Positions 33,846-42,078 of a stretch of DNA of 64,000 bases are shown here, piece by piece. The stretch is from Oleiharenicola sp. GTDB lineage: Bacteria > Verrucomicrobiota > Verrucomicrobiia > Opitutales > Opitutaceae. The position numbers and the translations under genes are program-made. Each line of letters starts with the position of its first letter. Positions within the stretch are counted from its first letter, which is position 1. Where the stretch lies: contig JANYDW010000065.1 in NCBI GenBank assembly GCA_025363455.1, positions 91,860 to 155,859 of the forward strand. Reading direction: 5' to 3'. The notes beneath the pieces are model-generated. The model did not search any database and had not been told where the DNA came from. It saw only the letters and a program-made list of their open reading frames with translations.

Positions 33846-35405
33846 ATGAAAACCATCCACACCGACTGCCTCGTGCTCGGCGCCGGTCTCGCCGGTTCGG
33901 CCTATGCCCTGCAAATGGCCCGTGCCGGACGAAAGGTGGAGCTGCTTTCGCTGGGTGAACCGCTGCGGGCGAATAGTGATTGGGCGCAGGGCGGCATCAT
34001 CTACGACACGTCGCCCGATCCCGCGAAACTGACCAACGACATCATGGAGGCCAGCGACGGCACGGCCAACCCGGCGGCGATTGCCCAGCTCGTGGCTGAT
34101 GGCCCTGGCGCCGTGAAGGAACTGCTCCTGGATGAATTGCACATCGGCTTTGACCGTGAGGCGTCGGGCGAACTCCAGCTGGCCCGCGAGGGCGGACATC
34201 ATGAGCGCCGCATCATCCACACGAAGGACGCGACCGGACACTCCATCCTGACCGCGGTCGCCGCCAAGGTGGACGCCACCCCTGGGATCACCCGCCGGAG
34301 CGGCTGCGTCGCAGTGGACCTGCTGACGCTGTCGCACAGCTCCACCGAGCCGCAAGATCGCTACGAGCCGTTGACCTGCTTCGGCTGCTACGCGCTCGAG
34401 GCCGCGACGGGCGAGATCTTCGCTATCGTCGCCCGGAAAACCATCCTGGCCACGGGCGGGTTGGGCGGAATATTCCAGCACACGACCAATCAGCCCGGCA
34501 GTGTCGGCCATGGCGTGGCGATGGCTTACCGCGTCGGCGCCCGCCTGATCGATCTCGAATACGTCCAGTTTCACCCCACGGTATTTTTTAAGAAAGGTTC
34601 GCCGCCGTTCCTCATCACCGAGGCTCTTCGCGGCGAGGGCGCGGTGCTGGTGGACGCGCGCGGCCAGCACTTCATGGATGGCGTCCATCCCCTCGCCTCG
34701 CTTGCGCCGCGCGATGTCGTATCCCGTGCGGTCCAGCACCACCTGGCGGAGACGGGCGACGGCTGCGCCTACCTCGATCTCTCCGCGCTCAAAGCGGAGT
34801 TCATCCGCGAGCGGTTCCCGGGAATTTATGAGCGCTGTCTGGCCAATGGCGTGGACATCACCCGCGAACCGATCCCGGTCGTGCCGGCGGCGCATTTTTC
34901 CTGCGGTGGCGTGCACACGGATCTGGCCGGCCGCACGAATGTCCGGAATCTCAACGCCATCGGCGAAACGGCCTGCACCGGCTTGCATGGAGCCAACCGC
35001 CTCGCCAGCACCTCCCTGCTGGAATGCCTCGTCGGCGCCAAAGCCACCGCCCGGGCCGATCTGGCGGAATTCGCAGCCGGCAGTGACCGCGGGCCCGCTC
35101 CGCGCGAATGGCTCAGCCCGGCCAAGATCCCTGATCCGCTGCTGATCCGGCAGGATTTGCAGCAGATCCGCCAGACCATGTGGAACTACGCGGGTATTAT
35201 CCGCTCGCCACGCCGGCTGGCCCGGGCCCGACGCATTTTGTTGGAACTCCGCGAGGACATTCAGGCGTTCTACCGCGACTGCCGTCCGACTCGCGAGCTT
35301 ATCGAGCTGCGCAATGCCGTCCAGACCGCGCTGCTCGTCGTCCACGCCGCCTCCCTGAACACCGTCAGCAAGGGTTGCCATTTTGTGGCGACGGAGAATG
35401 AATAA
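33846..35405 (+). CDS. nadB: L-aspartate oxidase
   Basis: A 519-residue FAD enzyme oxidising aspartate to iminoaspartate, first step of NAD synthesis. The N-terminal FAD motif is CLVLGAGLAGSAYALQMA. Other diagnostic segments: SDWAQGGIIY, GREGGHHERRIIHTKDATG-like active-site stretch (REGGHHERRIIH), ATGGLGGIFQHTTNQPGSVG, VQFHPTVFF, PVVPAAHFSCGGVHTDLAGR, and GANRLASTSLLECLV. It completes the nadA-nadC-nadB set. It is separated from nadC only by the end of a REP pair. Confidence 0.95.
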   Translation: MKTIHTDCLVLGAGLAGSAYALQMARAGRKVELLSLGEPLRANSDWAQGGIIYDTSPDPAKLTNDIMEASDGTANPAAIAQLVADGPGAVKELLLDELHIGFDREASGELQLAREGGHHERRIIHTKDATGHSILTAVAAKVDATPGITRRSGCVAVDLLTLSHSSTEPQDRYEPLTCFGCYALEAATGEIFAIVARKTILATGGLGGIFQHTTNQPGSVGHGVAMAYRVGARLIDLEYVQFHPTVFFKKGSPPFLITEALRGEGAVLVDARGQHFMDGVHPLASLAPRDVVSRAVQHHLAETGDGCAYLDLSALKAEFIRERFPGIYERCLANGVDITREPIPVVPAAHFSCGGVHTDLAGRTNVRNLNAIGETACTGLHGANRLASTSLLECLVGAKATARADLAEFAAGSDRGPAPREWLSPAKIPDPLLIRQDLQQIRQTMWNYAGIIRSPRRLARARRILLELREDIQAFYRDCRPTRELIELRNAVQTALLVVHAASLNTVSKGCHFVATENE

Positions 35406-35432
35406 AACCCGCCATTACGGCGTCTCACCGGC

Positions 35433-36224
35433 ATGAAACACCCGCTTTCCCTCGGCCTCGCTTCCCTGTTGCTGGTTACGGCTTCGCTGGCCGACCACCG
35501 CGATGACGACCGCCGGCGCGAGGTCGGTCGTGTCATCCTTTTCGAGCACGCCGGCTTCCGCGGGGGCGCTCTCGTTCTCTACGCCGGCGAATCCATTGAG
35601 AACATGTCGGGCGCGACTTTTGACAACGGGTCGAAGCTGAACGACAGCATCTCTTCCATCCGGATCGAGGGTGACGTCGAGGTGTTCGCTTATGAAAATT
35701 CCCGCTATCGGGGGGATGCGCTGCGAATGACGGAAAGCGCCCGTGACCTCACCGGCCGTCCCGTCGCCGGCGGTCTTTCGGTCAATTGGAACGACCGCAT
35801 TTCCTCGATCAAGGTCGAGCGGCTGCGAGGTCGCGATGACCGGGGTCCTGGCCGGCCCGACTACAATCGCCCTGGCGATGATCGTCTGCGCGGCGACCCG
35901 GAAAAAATCATCCGGGACTCGTTCAAAGATCTTCTCGGCCGCGATCCGGATACAGGCGAGTTGCGCGACTTCCGCAGCCGGATGAAGGACCAAGGCTGGA
36001 CCGAGCGCATGCTGCGCGACCACCTGCGCACCGAGGAACATTATCGGAATGAAGCCGCGGAGCTCATCGTCCGTCGCGCCTACCGCGAGGTTCTCGGCCG
36101 TGAGGTCGATCCCAGCGGCCTGAAGCATTACAGCTGGGAAGTACGCGAGAAGGGCTGGACGGAAAGCGATGTGCGCGACGACTTGCGCAAGAGCGCCGAG
36201 TTTCGCAACAAGCCGAGGAACTGA
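35433..36224 (+). CDS. Secreted beta/gamma-crystallin-like protein with DUF4214-like repeats
   Basis: A 263-residue exported protein. After the signal peptide (ending TASLADHRDD) come two Greek-key halves: VILFEHAGFRGGALVLYAGE and VEVFAYENSRYRGDALRMTE, each followed by an ISSI(R/K)(I/V)E strand, the pattern of beta/gamma-crystallins, some of which bind calcium. After a disordered Arg/Asp/Gly linker there are two helical repeats (IIRDSFKDLLGRDPDTGEL and LIVRRAYREVLGREVDPSG), close to the DUF4214/linker motif 'Y...LGR.pD..G...'. It starts 27 bp after nadB but is functionally unrelated. Confidence 0.8.
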   Translation: MKHPLSLGLASLLLVTASLADHRDDDRRREVGRVILFEHAGFRGGALVLYAGESIENMSGATFDNGSKLNDSISSIRIEGDVEVFAYENSRYRGDALRMTESARDLTGRPVAGGLSVNWNDRISSIKVERLRGRDDRGPGRPDYNRPGDDRLRGDPEKIIRDSFKDLLGRDPDTGELRDFRSRMKDQGWTERMLRDHLRTEEHYRNEAAELIVRRAYREVLGREVDPSGLKHYSWEVREKGWTESDVRDDLRKSAEFRNKPRN

Positions 36225-36259
36225 GGAGATCGAACAGGTTGAGCCCGTTTGGTCGAAAT

Positions 36260-36336
36260 GTAGGAGCCTGCTTGCAGGCGATTCGACAGTTGGTCCCGCG
36301 GCGAGCGTTTAGAATCGCCTGCAAGCAGGCTCCTAC
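36260..36336. repeat. REP pair with perfect 25-bp arms (GTAGGAGCCTGC family)
   Basis: The left arm opens GTAGGAGCCTGCTTGCAGGC (36260) and the right arm is its exact inverse over 25 bp, ending CTAC (36336). Each arm is itself a hairpin (GCCTGC.TTGCAGGC). It lies between two convergent genes. The sequence style resembles Pseudomonas REPs as I remember them. Confidence 0.88.
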
Positions 36337-36358
36337 AAAACGAAAGAATATCGGGGCA

Positions 36359-37639
36359 TTACTTCCCGACCGGGACGAGCGACGTAGCAGAGGTGGCAGG
36401 CCGGGATGGCGCTGGTCGGAAGGAAGTAAACATCCGCCCCATGCCTTGGTTCCGATAAGCTTCCGCCACCTCCGGGCCCACCAGCGCCTCCAGTTTCGTG
36501 TTGTAGGAAGCGACCGTGTTTCGCATGGCCTCGGCCTGGTCCGGCGTCATCTGGCCACCGCGCGACGTCTGGGCCATCATCTGGCCCTGTAGCTCCACCT
36601 GGAGTTGATAAACCTGATACTTCGCCGCGGGTGTAACGGTGGAAAATTTATTCAAGGCTTGGGCGGTGTTCGCATAAAAACTATCAGCACCTTCCACATA
36701 AGGGTAGAAACGCTCGTCCCCGAGCACGGCTTTAGCCTCCTCGTTCAAGGCCATCTGTGCCGTCACCCGCTGCAGATAGGCGGCCTGGTCCATGGTGGAG
36801 CGCATGGGATTGGCGGCTTCGAAGGCCTTCTGCGCCTGATAGAGGCGGGCGTATTCGGCCTCCGTGATTTCGACGTTGCGGAGGTTGTTGAACAGCTTCT
36901 GGGCGGCGGTGGAGTTCCGCATCTCAAATTGAGCGAGTTCCTCCGGGGTGAGCACGCCGGCCAGATCGGTGAGCTTCTCCTGCTCCATGAGCTGTTGGCT
37001 CTGCATCATGGTGTCCATGCTGGTCATGGCATTGCCCCGGCGCTTGGCCCAGGACTCTGCCGACATCTCCTGATAGTCGCGTTCGATCTTGGCGATGGCG
37101 TCGATCTTGTCTGCGGACATAGCCCCGTACCGCCGCTCGCGGGCATCCGCGTCCAGCAGGGCCGAGGGCCGGGCGTCCGGGCCCAGCAGTGTCTCGAACA
37201 AGGCCCGGCGTTCGTTGTTGAGCGCCGTCTGTGCGGCCAGGGTCTCGGGGGTAGGCACGGCACGTTTCCAGAAAGGCTGCCCGGCGTTGGGCTGACGCGA
37301 GGCGAAACGCTCGTTTAGCAGCTGATTGATGACGGCCCGGATGATGGACGCGGGATATCCCGCCGCGCGCAGGCCGGCGACCACACGGTGGAGTTCTTGA
37401 TCGCTGCTGGCGCCGTGCCAGGCCATGGAGGCGACCGCGGTGGCATTGGCGGCCCCGCCCGATGGGTTGTTCGCGGCGGACGATGGCGGCTGACCGGGGA
37501 CGGCAGTCGACGCCGCGCCAGCGCCAACCGGGGCCATGGCAGAGTTGGTGGCGGGTGAAGCGGAGCGCCGGGAGGATACAATCAGCGCGACGTTCGCGAC
37601 CAGTGAGGCCGCGAGCAGCACAAACAGGAGTGGTTTCAT
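36359..37639 (-). CDS. Signal-anchored periplasmic protein, function unknown
   Basis: A 426-residue protein. An N-terminal membrane anchor (MKPLLFVLLAASLVANVALI) is followed by an Ala/Pro/Ser-rich linker and then a mostly helical, Gln/Glu/Ala-rich domain: NERRALFETLLGPDARPSAL, IDAIAKIERDYQEMSAE, LAGVLTPEELAQFEMRNSTA. The combination resembles stress-type periplasmic helical proteins, but I do not recognise a family. The ATG at 37639 starts the anchor; the longer reading is REP-derived. It is convergent with the crystallin-like gene. Confidence 0.75.
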   Translation of the reverse strand: MKPLLFVLLAASLVANVALIVSSRRSASPATNSAMAPVGAGAASTAVPGQPPSSAANNPSGGAANATAVASMAWHGASSDQELHRVVAGLRAAGYPASIIRAVINQLLNERFASRQPNAGQPFWKRAVPTPETLAAQTALNNERRALFETLLGPDARPSALLDADARERRYGAMSADKIDAIAKIERDYQEMSAESWAKRRGNAMTSMDTMMQSQQLMEQEKLTDLAGVLTPEELAQFEMRNSTAAQKLFNNLRNVEITEAEYARLYQAQKAFEAANPMRSTMDQAAYLQRVTAQMALNEEAKAVLGDERFYPYVEGADSFYANTAQALNKFSTVTPAAKYQVYQLQVELQGQMMAQTSRGGQMTPDQAEAMRNTVASYNTKLEALVGPEVAEAYRNQGMGRMFTSFRPAPSRPATSATSLVPVGK

Positions 37640-37735
37640 GTTCAGGGTAGACTTTGTTTGGCCCGTCCCAGCCACCCAAGCGGAAGAGCCGCGACCTGTC
37701 GAGCCAGCGTCGACGGAGGGCCAAGGGTAGGTCTT

Positions 37736-37787
37736 GTAGGGGCGGCGCTTGTCGCCGCCCGCGGGCGCCGTCAAGCGGCGCCCCTAC
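37736..37787. repeat. REP pair (GTAGGGGCGGCGC family)
   Basis: GTAGGGGCGGCGCTTGTCGC opens at 37736 and GGCGCCGTCAAGCGGCGCC closes into CCCTAC at 37787. Two adjacent hairpins with inverted ends lie between two minus-strand genes. Confidence 0.85.
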
Positions 37788-37821
37788 ACTCGAGACGGGA
37801 ATAATGGTTTTCCGATGGCCG

Positions 37822-38799
37822 CTAAACCAGCCGCACCACCACCGTCTCGCCGACTTGCGGGGCTTGAAAGGCGGAGTCGGCCACGGCGTGTGTTTTTCGA
37901 GCGGCAGCCAGGTCGTGCACCGGGGCATCGATGCCCTCGTCGGTGAGGCGGAACGTGCCATGATGCATGGCGAGGCTTTGTCTGGACCCTACCGCGAGAT
38001 GGGCGCGCACGGCTTCGCCGGGGTTCATGTGGACCGGCGCCATGAACCAGCGCGGCTCGTAGGCCCCGATGGGCAGCAATGCGAGCGCCGGCGCGCCGAG
38101 GCGGGACCGAACCTCGGCGAAATGCGAGCCCCAGCCGGTGTCGCCGGCAAACCAGACCGAGCCCGCAGAAGTTTTGATCCAGAACCCGCCCCACAGGGTG
38201 AGGCACCGGTCCCACGGCGAACGCGAGCTCCAGTGTTGGGCCGGGGTGCAGATGATTTCCACGCCAGTCGCGGCATAATGCGACTGCCACCAGTCCAGCT
38301 CGATCGCGCCGGGCACACCGCGGGTCTCCAGCCACGCCTTCAATCCCAAGGGTGCGACGATGAGCGGACGGCGATGTTGGACCAGCCACCGCAGGGCGGT
38401 CAGGTCGAGGTGATCGTAGTGATTGTGGCTGAGCAGCACGATATCGATGCGCGGCAACTCACCCAGGCGCAGCGCCGGGGGACGCGTGCGCTTTGGACCC
38501 AGCAGGCCGAAGGGTCCGGCGCGCGAGACGAAGACGGGATCGGTCAGCACCGTCATCTCTGCAAATTGCAGGAGATACGTCGCGTGGCCGATGAGGGTGG
38601 CCGCCACCTGGCTGGCGGGCACATGGTCGGGCAAAATCACCTCAGCCGGGTCGGGCACGGACTTGGGCCAAGGAGTCGCGGAGCCGCGCGCCTGCTGCCA
38701 CCACCACTTCGGCAGGTCCCAAAACGAGCGGGCGGACGGGCCGTGCGGGTTGAAAAACCGCGTGCCGTCGCAGTGGTCGCTGATCGGAAAGCGGGACAT
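37822..38799 (-). CDS. MBL-fold metallohydrolase (NAPE-PLD-like)
   Basis: A 325-residue metallo-beta-lactamase-fold enzyme. The metal motif is LLSHNHYDHLD, with later ligands in AQHWSSRSPWDR, WFAGDTGWG and LAMHHGTFRLTDE. The opening FFNPHG and the WPKSVPDP stretch match the N-acylphosphatidylethanolamine phospholipase D/UlaG-like branch. The substrate may be a phospholipid or phosphodiester. It is on the minus strand, followed (in transcription) by the REP at 37736, and preceded by gmk across a REP. Confidence 0.9.
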   Translation of the reverse strand: MSRFPISDHCDGTRFFNPHGPSARSFWDLPKWWWQQARGSATPWPKSVPDPAEVILPDHVPASQVAATLIGHATYLLQFAEMTVLTDPVFVSRAGPFGLLGPKRTRPPALRLGELPRIDIVLLSHNHYDHLDLTALRWLVQHRRPLIVAPLGLKAWLETRGVPGAIELDWWQSHYAATGVEIICTPAQHWSSRSPWDRCLTLWGGFWIKTSAGSVWFAGDTGWGSHFAEVRSRLGAPALALLPIGAYEPRWFMAPVHMNPGEAVRAHLAVGSRQSLAMHHGTFRLTDEGIDAPVHDLAAARKTHAVADSAFQAPQVGETVVVRLV

Positions 38800-38811
38800 C
38801 GTGGTTGAGGT

Positions 38812-38858
38812 GGAGGGCCCGCGTTCTGCGGGCCGGCTCGCAGGGACGCGAGCCCTCC
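38812..38858. repeat. GGAGGGC palindrome, uninterrupted copy
   Basis: A 47-bp element opening GGAGGGCCCGCG and ending CGCGAGCCCTCC, with an internal CCGCG...CGGGCC hairpin. It is the intact counterpart of the interrupted copy at 53184-53271, and a third relative lies at 60358-60407. Confidence 0.85.
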
Positions 38859-38869
38859 AGAAAAAGGAT

Positions 38870-39472
38870 CTACCCTTGCAGCTTCCTCTGCGCCTGCGCC
38901 CAGTAGTCGAGCAGCGCGCGGAAATCCTGTTCCTTGCTGCTGCTGTGAATGACGTAGTCGTAGCTGTTGCGTTCGGCGATCTCGTGCTCGGCGCTTTGCA
39001 TCCGCCGGGCCAGTTCCTCGGGGCTGACCGGCCCGCGGCCCTGCAGGCGCTCGCGCAGAACCTCCATCGAGTCGGGGGCGACGAACATCGTCACGAGCCG
39101 ACCCTTAAGCCTCGGTTCGGTTTGCGCAGCCGTGCGGATGCTGCGCACGCCCTGTACGTCGATGTTCATCACCAGGCTTGAGTGCGGCAGCCGGTCGAGG
39201 ACGGCGGACTTCAGCGTGCCATAGCGGTGGCGCAGGTGGACCCAGGCCCACTCGAGAAATTCGCCCGCCACGAGTTTCCGGTCGAACTCTGCATCGGAAA
39301 GAAAGTGATAATCGCGGCCGTCGACCTCGTTGGGCCGGGCCGGGCGGGTGGTGGCGGTGATAACCCGCTCAAAGCCCGGCACGTCGCGTACCAGCCGGTC
39401 GCACAACGTGCTTTTTCCGACGCCGGCCGGGCCGGCGAGGATGAGCAAGGCGGTCGGTGGCGCAGCCATCAC
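38870..39472 (-). CDS. gmk: Guanylate kinase
   Basis: A 200-residue nucleotide kinase phosphorylating GMP to GDP. The P-loop is LAGPAGVGKSTLCDRL. Guanylate-kinase signatures follow: TTRPARPNEVDGRDYHFLSD, GEFLEWAWVHLRHRYGTLKS and the MNIDVQGVRSIR strand. Length is normal. It abuts the 39473-40018 membrane protein gene with no gap, so they are co-transcribed. Confidence 0.95.
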   Translation of the reverse strand: MMAAPPTALLILAGPAGVGKSTLCDRLVRDVPGFERVITATTRPARPNEVDGRDYHFLSDAEFDRKLVAGEFLEWAWVHLRHRYGTLKSAVLDRLPHSSLVMNIDVQGVRSIRTAAQTEPRLKGRLVTMFVAPDSMEVLRERLQGRGPVSPEELARRMQSAEHEIAERNSYDYVIHSSSKEQDFRALLDYWAQAQRKLQG

Positions 39473-40018
39473 TCAGTAGGTAAAGGCGGCCGCCGAGGTG
39501 GCGAGCCCGTAAGCCAGCAGGATCGCGCCCAACAACCGCGGTCGGCCGGGGGCGTGAAACAGCCGGTCGAAAAAGTCGCGCAGCCGGAAGGGATATGCCG
39601 CCAGATACAACGCCGCGGTCAGGCCCACATAGACGGCGGTCACCATCAGGAGGCGCTGGGGATGGGTCCATTCCATGTACGCGGCATAGAGCAGCGGCTC
39701 GGCGGCGAGCAGCATCAGGATGCACAAGCCGCGGACGGCCAGAAAATCCGGCGTATAGATGAAGGCCAGCACCGCGAGCACGCCGAAGCCGAGCATCAGG
39801 TACGTGGGGGTCTTGAAAAAGATCAGGTCCGACTCACCGGTGTGCGACAACCGCCACAGGAACCACGCGGCGCCGCCGCCAAAGCATAGCCAAGTGGCAG
39901 CTTGGGACCGCGGCAGGGCCTTGGCCCGGGCCGCGACCGGCGCGCCGTTCCAGCACAGGAGCCCGCCCAGCAGGACGAGAAACAGGCCGGGCAGAAGGGT
40001 GGCGAGGAAAAGAGTCAT
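39473..40018 (-). CDS. Conserved membrane protein
   Basis: A 181-residue protein with five or six hydrophobic segments (about residues 3-22, 38-50, 66-84, 90-106, 117-135, 160-178). The conserved-looking core ESDLIFFKTPTYLMLGFGVL recurs in small membrane proteins of Opitutaceae in my recollection, but it has no assigned function. It ends exactly at the gmk start codon. The ATG at 40018 lies only 6 bp from the end of the four-helix-bundle cassette, which separates it from miaB. Confidence 0.7.
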   Translation of the reverse strand: MTLFLATLLPGLFLVLLGGLLCWNGAPVAARAKALPRSQAATWLCFGGGAAWFLWRLSHTGESDLIFFKTPTYLMLGFGVLAVLAFIYTPDFLAVRGLCILMLLAAEPLLYAAYMEWTHPQRLLMVTAVYVGLTAALYLAAYPFRLRDFFDRLFHAPGRPRLLGAILLAYGLATSAAAFTY

Positions 40019-40024
40019 GGTTAA

Positions 40025-40496
40025 AATCGTTCTCTTTCTCCTACTCGTTCTCCTTCTCCACAAGCCCAGAACCATAGGGCGCCGGATCTTCCTGCACATT
40101 GCCGCCAAATCGGGCGATGAGCCCGGCAACCAGGGAGACAACGCTCAGCAAGATTGTCTTACCATCAAGAATATCAGCGGCCTGTAGCTTTTGGCGCGCG
40201 ACCAACACATCGAGACATGCGGCGGACTCTAGGGCGGAACCACGCGCGATATCTAGATAGCGGCATCGGTCAGGGTGGGAACGCTTGCCGTTACCCTCGG
40301 CGATATTGAGGGCGATGCTAGTGCTGGCTCGATCAAGTTGATCTCTCGCCGAGAGCTTGGCGGGCAGTTTCTCGATGACCGGTTCGACCCAGGAGGCAAA
40401 ACGCAAAGCCTCCTGATAGGCGCGAAGCTTCTCATGATCGAACATTGGGACATTCATGGGGAGAGAACGATTAGGAGTACGAGAAAGAGAACGATT
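40025..40496. mobile_element. Four-helix-bundle cassette bounded by hexamer inverted repeats
   Basis: A 472-bp unit between the miaB stop codon and the next start codon. The left end (40025-40053) is a run of hexamers of type NTTCTC. The right end (40463-40496) is its inverted counterpart (GAGAAC, GATTAG, GAGTAC, GAGAAA...). The ends share AATCGTTCTCTTTCTC plus TACTC as inverted sequence with one mismatch. Both ends sit within a few bases of neighbouring coding boundaries. The unit carries one gene and no recognisable transposase, so mobility is inference. Confidence 0.6.
40041..40457 (-). CDS. Four-helix-bundle protein (S23/23S rRNA IVP family)
   Basis: A 138-residue protein of the S23 family, first seen in intervening sequences of 23S rRNA genes and often scattered elsewhere in genomes. 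Typical features: MFDHEKLRAYQEALRFASWV at the N-terminus, RDQLDRASTSIALNIAEGNGK (the 'A..SI..NIAEG' signature) and RGSALESAACLDVLVARQKL. The function is unknown; a structural or RNA-related role is suspected. The last residues (VEKENE) are encoded by the hexamer repeat that bounds the cassette. The ATG at 40457 or 40445 could be the start. Confidence 0.85.
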   Translation of the reverse strand: MNVPMFDHEKLRAYQEALRFASWVEPVIEKLPAKLSARDQLDRASTSIALNIAEGNGKRSHPDRCRYLDIARGSALESAACLDVLVARQKLQAADILDGKTILLSVVSLVAGLIARFGGNVQEDPAPYGSGLVEKENE

Positions 40497-41919
40497 AGTG
40501 GGCCACTCCGGCCAGAGCGAGCTGGCCATATAGCACGGCGGTGGAGGCGCGCTCGATCCGCACCGGGACCAACTCGCCGATGAGGCGCTCGTTCGCCGCG
40601 AAGTGCACGATGCGGTTGCCGCGCGTGCGGCCCATGTAGCCCAGGCCCTTTTTGTCCGGGCCCTCCACCAGCACCTCCTGCGTGGTGCCGAGCAGCGTTG
40701 CGTTGCGGCGATCGGAATTGGCCGCGAGGAGGGCGAGCAGCACCTGGTTGCGGGCCTCCTTCACTTCGTCGGACGCTTGTGCCGCCATCGTCGCGGCGGG
40801 CGTGCCGGTGCGGATGGAATACTTGAAAATGTAGGCCATGTCGTAGTTGCAGGCCTCGAACAACTCGCGGGTCTGCGCGAAGTCCTCCTCCGTCTCGCCG
40901 GGGAAGCCCACGATGATGTCGGTCGAGAAATACATGTCCGGCCGCACGCGGCGAAGATCGTCGACGATCTGCCGGTAGCGGTCGCGCGAATAGGGGCGGT
41001 TCATGGCCTTCAGGATGCGGTCCGACCCCGATTGGAGCGGAAGGTGCACGTATTCACAGAGCTTTTCGAGGCGGCCGTAGGCTTGGATCAGATCCTCCTT
41101 GAAGCCGCGCGGGTGCGGCGAGGTGAAACGGATGCGCTTGATTCCGGGAATGGCGTTCACGCGCTCCAGCAACTGCACAAAAGGGGTGATGCCGTCGGTG
41201 TGGGCGTAGTCGCGGCGGCCATAGCTGGTGACGATCTGGCCGAGGAGAGTGACCTCACGCACGCCACGGTCGGCGAGTTCCTCGCATTCGCGCACGATCT
41301 CGTCCATCGGCCGGGAGCGTTCGTCGCCGCGCGTCTTCGGGACGATGCAGAAGGCGCAGTCCATGTTGCAGCCCTGCTGAATGGAGACGAAGGCGGTGAC
41401 CATGGGTAGGGCGGCCACTCCGCTGGCCGCCGCGGCGGGGAGCGGAGTCCCCGCCCTACCGAAGTCGTCCTGCGGCAGGATGTGGTCTTTGATTTTGTTC
41501 TGCGAGCCCGCTTCCTCGGCGATGTCCACGATGCTGCTCGCCAGCGGTGCGCCCGCCGCCTGGGCGGCGCGAAGGTTGTCGAGGTAGTCGGGGACTTGGT
41601 GGAATTTCTGGGTACCAACGATCAGGTCCACGTCGGGCAGGGTATCGAGCAGCGCCGCCCCGCGGTTCTGCGCCATGCAGCCGAGGATGCCCAAAATGAA
41701 ACGCGGGTTGCGCTTGCGCTGCTGGGCGACGCTGGCGGCCTTGCCGATGGCCTTTTGCTCGGCCGCATCGCGCACGCTGCAGGTGTTGAGCAGCAGGACG
41801 TCGCAGGCGGCCTCATCCTGGACAATCCGGTAGCCCCGGGCGCGGAGCAACGCGGCCACAGCCTCGCTGTCGCGCTCATTCATCTGACAACCATACGTTT
41901 TTATATATACCCGGTTCAT
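40495..41919 (-). CDS. miaB: tRNA-2-methylthio-N6-dimethylallyladenosine synthase
   Basis: A 474-residue radical-SAM methylthiotransferase acting on tRNA A37. The N-terminal MTTase domain carries its cluster cysteines in KTYGCQMNERDSE, LLNTCSVRDAAE and LGCMAQNRG. The radical-SAM motif is QQGCNMDCAFCIVPKTRG, and a C-terminal TRAM domain ends the protein. Between the domains, about residues 154-172 (GRAGTPLPAAAASGVAALP) are an in-frame REP insert absent from ordinary MiaB proteins. The stop codon touches the hexamer-bounded cassette. Confidence 0.95.
   Translation of the reverse strand: MNRVYIKTYGCQMNERDSEAVAALLRARGYRIVQDEAACDVLLLNTCSVRDAAEQKAIGKAASVAQQRKRNPRFILGILGCMAQNRGAALLDTLPDVDLIVGTQKFHQVPDYLDNLRAAQAAGAPLASSIVDIAEEAGSQNKIKDHILPQDDFGRAGTPLPAAAASGVAALPMVTAFVSIQQGCNMDCAFCIVPKTRGDERSRPMDEIVRECEELADRGVREVTLLGQIVTSYGRRDYAHTDGITPFVQLLERVNAIPGIKRIRFTSPHPRGFKEDLIQAYGRLEKLCEYVHLPLQSGSDRILKAMNRPYSRDRYRQIVDDLRRVRPDMYFSTDIIVGFPGETEEDFAQTRELFEACNYDMAYIFKYSIRTGTPAATMAAQASDEVKEARNQVLLALLAANSDRRNATLLGTTQEVLVEGPDKKGLGYMGRTRGNRIVHFAANERLIGELVPVRIERASTAVLYGQLALAGVAH
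41406..41459. repeat. REP pair inserted in frame in miaB
   Basis: GTAGGGCGGCCACTCCGCTG opens at 41406 and GGAGTCCCCGCCCTAC closes at 41459. The length, 54 bp, is a multiple of three and keeps the frame. It lies in the linker between the MTTase and radical-SAM domains. Confidence 0.9.
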
Positions 41920-42078
41920 GCTCTTGTCGCGCCGAAGCCCGGAAGGGCGTAGGCGGACGGGAGGCTCTAACTATCCGCCCTGACCGGCCGGTCAACGCGG
42001 GAAAACCTGTGCACAAGTGGCCGCCGGAAGGTGCAAAACAGATTCGCCACGCGCCCCGGCCGCCCTTTCGCTCCTGCC

